A DNA stretch of 7,460 bases, taken from positions 1 to 7,460 of the forward strand of contig JAUWZF010000047.1 of NCBI GenBank assembly GCA_030615475.1, in the 5' to 3' direction. The position numbers and the translations under genes are program-made. This stretch comes from Dehalococcoidales bacterium (GTDB taxonomy: Bacteria > Chloroflexota > Dehalococcoidia > Dehalococcoidales > RBG-16-60-22). Positions 5,976 through 7,460 of this stretch are shown piece after piece (the first letter of the stretch is position 1; every line of letters begins with the position of its first letter). The notes under the pieces are model-generated. The model did no database searches. It was not told where the DNA came from and saw only the letters and a program-made list of their open reading frames with translations.

Positions 5976-6140
5976 ATGGACAAGTACGAATGCACCGTTT
6001 GCGGCTATGTCTACGACCCGGAACTGGGAGACTCCGATGGCGGCATTGCTTCGGGGACGCGCTTTGAGGACATTCCGGACGACTGGGTATGCCCAATTTG
6101 TGGAGCTACCAAGAGTGAATTTAAGAAAGTGGAAGATTAA
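5976..6140 (+). CDS. Rubredoxin
   Basis: This 54-residue protein is a complete, standard-length rubredoxin. The single Fe(Cys)4 site is formed by C6 and C9 ([10 protein letters not shown]) and C39 and C42 (CPICG). The family landmarks Y11, Y13, the GDSDGGI turn, F30 and W37 are all present. It is a cytosolic one-electron carrier. In anaerobes rubredoxins commonly feed rubrerythrins and other diiron or flavodiiron enzymes. Here two diiron proteins without their own rubredoxin domain flank it (3360-3890 and 6573-7457), making them its likely partners (inference). The open frame runs back to 5880, but the extra residues overlap SufB and are unlike rubredoxin, so ATG 5976 is the start. It lies 61 bases after SufB and 10 before the PAS gene. 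Confidence 0.97.
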   Translation: MDKYECTVCGYVYDPELGDSDGGIASGTRFEDIPDDWVCPICGATKSEFKKVED

Positions 6141-6150
6141 GGAGTTCGGC

Positions 6151-6540
6151 ATGATTGAAAATTTAAGCAACGAGCAAATAGCAGGAATACTGGAGACAAT
6201 ACCCATCGATATCTCTTTCGTTGATGAGAATGATACGGTCAAATTCTGGAATAAACACGAAACAAGAGTCTTCAAGCGGCCATCCTCGGTATTTGGCAAG
6301 ACTGCCCAGAACTGCCACCCGCCAAAAAGCGTGGACAAGGTAAACACAGTACTGTCTGATTTAAAGAGCGGCAAAAGGGACTTTGCGGAGTTCTGGATTG
6401 ACCTCAGGGGGAGAAAAATTTATATCAGGTACTTTGCCGTGCGGGATAAAAACGGTAAATATCTCGGTACTCTGGAGGTCGGCCAGGATATCACGGATAT
6501 CAGGAATATTGAGGGCGAGAAGAGATTGCTAGAATATTAG
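6151..6540 (+). CDS. Stand-alone PAS-domain protein, DUF438-associated type
   Basis: The frame is open further upstream, but that part overlaps rubredoxin; the ATG at 6151 follows GGAG by six bases and gives 129 residues. Nearly the whole protein is one PAS domain (about 15-120): IDISFVDENDTVKFWN, the landmark NCHPPKS (54-60), then KRDFAEFWIDLRGRKIYIRY and the closing strand GTLEVGQDITDIRNIEG. This form of PAS is what I know from the C-terminus of DUF438 proteins, where it follows other domains. Here there is no DUF438, hemerythrin, kinase or other output part, so it is a bare sensor. C55 and H56 could bind heme or a metal, but that is a guess. It sits between rubredoxin and a diiron protein, suggesting redox, oxygen or peroxide sensing by protein contact. 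Cytosolic; no signal peptide. Confidence 0.85.
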   Translation: MIENLSNEQIAGILETIPIDISFVDENDTVKFWNKHETRVFKRPSSVFGKTAQNCHPPKSVDKVNTVLSDLKSGKRDFAEFWIDLRGRKIYIRYFAVRDKNGKYLGTLEVGQDITDIRNIEGEKRLLEY

Positions 6541-6572
6541 CCGTCATTAGAAAGTAGATACGGAGGTGACCG

Positions 6573-7457
6573 ATGGAAAAGGGGAAAATAATCGAACTAT
6601 TGAACCTGGACATTCAGGACGAGCATGGCGCCATTATTCAGTACCTCACCCATGCCTACGCTATGGGTGAGGGCGAAATGGCCTGCGAGATTGAAGCCAT
6701 GGCCCGGGAGGAAATGAGACACCTGGACTGGCTGGCAGAGACGGTAGTGGAGCTTGGCGGCCAGCCCAGCTTGAAAAGGGGCACCATGAATATGGCCGGT
6801 AAGACAGTCCCCGACTGGATGAGGGATGACGTTAAGCTTGAAGAGGGCGCCATTGAAAATTATAAAAAACATATCGAGCTGATTGATGAACCTAAAATAA
6901 AAAGATTGATGAAGCGTATCCTGGCCGACGAACAGGCGCATCATGGCAAGTTCGAGCACTTAGTTGAGAAAGCTCAAAAAGAAGGCCTGAAAGACATAAG
7001 AGGCGACCGCAAGGACAGCGTCGCCAAGACGTTGAACTGGGGCATCGAGCACGAGTATACGGTGGTCCTCCAGTACCTGTTTCACTCCTACATGACCGGA
7101 AACGAAGAGGCTAAAAAGCAGCTGGAAGACCAGGCCATCAACGAGATGCAGCACCTCGGCTGGCTTGCCGAAGAGATGGTTGACGGCGGTGGTAGCCCGA
7201 GAATCGAGCATGCCAGGCCTGACCAGTCGACCAGGACGGCGGACATGCTCAAGGCGGACATCAAGATTGAGAAGCAGGTGGCCGAAGCTTATGAAAGGGC
7301 CGCCAGGGAAGTCGACGATGCCGGCTTGAAAGAACTGCTCATTCGAATAAGGGACAACGAGAAATACCATATCGAAGTCTTCAACGACCTGCTTGAGGAC
7401 GAGGAAGACAAGAAAAGCCCGGGTACCGGCCTTAATATTGGTGACAGCGGGGAATAG
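6573..7457 (+). CDS. Two-domain ferritin-like diiron protein
   Basis: This 294-residue protein is made of two ferritin-like four-helix domains (about 5-135 and 148-275). Each keeps a full ligand set for a diiron site. Domain 1 has E17, E47 and H50 (EEMRHLDWLAE), E90, E120 and H123 (DEQAHH). Domain 2 has E161, E191 and H194 (NEMQHLGWLAE), E233, E263 and H266 (NEKYH). Residues 13-70 and 157-214 align without a gap and share 23 of 58 residues, a clear internal duplication. The acidic tail (EDEEDKKSPG) is probably flexible. By family it could oxidise iron, or reduce peroxide with the nearby rubredoxin as donor. The start is ATG 6573 with GGAGGTGA three bases before it; the stop is at 7455-7457. 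It is probably in the same transcript as the upstream genes. Confidence 0.9.
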   Translation: MEKGKIIELLNLDIQDEHGAIIQYLTHAYAMGEGEMACEIEAMAREEMRHLDWLAETVVELGGQPSLKRGTMNMAGKTVPDWMRDDVKLEEGAIENYKKHIELIDEPKIKRLMKRILADEQAHHGKFEHLVEKAQKEGLKDIRGDRKDSVAKTLNWGIEHEYTVVLQYLFHSYMTGNEEAKKQLEDQAINEMQHLGWLAEEMVDGGGSPRIEHARPDQSTRTADMLKADIKIEKQVAEAYERAAREVDDAGLKELLIRIRDNEKYHIEVFNDLLEDEEDKKSPGTGLNIGDSGE

Positions 7458-7460
7458 GCT

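Overview
The window looks like a stretch of chromosome from an anaerobic bacterium with moderate to high GC. It has no transposase, integrase, tRNA, rRNA or CRISPR array. The gene set is typical of strict anaerobes: sulfide-based homocysteine synthesis, a two-gene SufC/SufB-type Fe-S assembly pair, rubredoxin, and rubrerythrin/ferritin-like diiron proteins. The overall flavour recalls Chloroflexota (Dehalococcoidia-like) or similar anaerobes, but no phylogenetic marker is present, so the taxonomy is a weak inference.

Layout. (1) Positions 1-2151, + strand: the end of a DUF39/HcyBio homocysteine synthase, a NIL-domain 2[4Fe-4S] ferredoxin, and a UPF0280/COG2122 ApbE-like protein. These are the three parts of the anaerobic pathway that puts sulfide sulfur onto aspartate semialdehyde. 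(2) Positions 2169-2647, - strand: a very small hydrophobic ORF and a 100-residue protein made of two copies of one ~45-residue unit. (3) Positions 2648-2795: a divergent control region with a perfect CRP/FNR-type palindrome equidistant from two candidate -10 elements. It serves the minus pair and a + strand SHOCT-domain membrane protein (2796-3020). (4) Positions 3021-3359: a non-coding gap with a decayed, probably glutaredoxin-like, C-terminal fragment on the - strand and a near-consensus sigma70 promoter with a short palindrome at its -10/start region. (5) Positions 3360-7457, + strand: a compact run of six genes. They are a rubrerythrin-like diiron protein, SufC, SufB/D, rubredoxin, a stand-alone PAS protein and a two-domain ferritin-like diiron protein.

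How it fits together. The first block makes homocysteine without free-thiol carriers. The last block reads as a unit for Fe-S cluster building and for protection against oxygen or peroxide: SufBC builds clusters, rubredoxin is the likely electron donor to the diiron peroxidase-like proteins, and the PAS protein may sense redox state or a ligand. The shared promoter at about 3266-3294 may drive the whole run, since no gap after 3360 exceeds about 61 bases and no terminator hairpin was seen. Several starts were moved from the longest ORF to the one backed by a ribosome binding site: 997, 2471(-), 4679, 5976 and 6151.

I see no clearly new large system. The points most worth checking are the symmetric divergent promoter, the internally duplicated 100-residue protein with its possibly broken small partner gene, the cysteine-rich SufC, and the rubredoxin-PAS-double-ferritin tail on the Suf pair.
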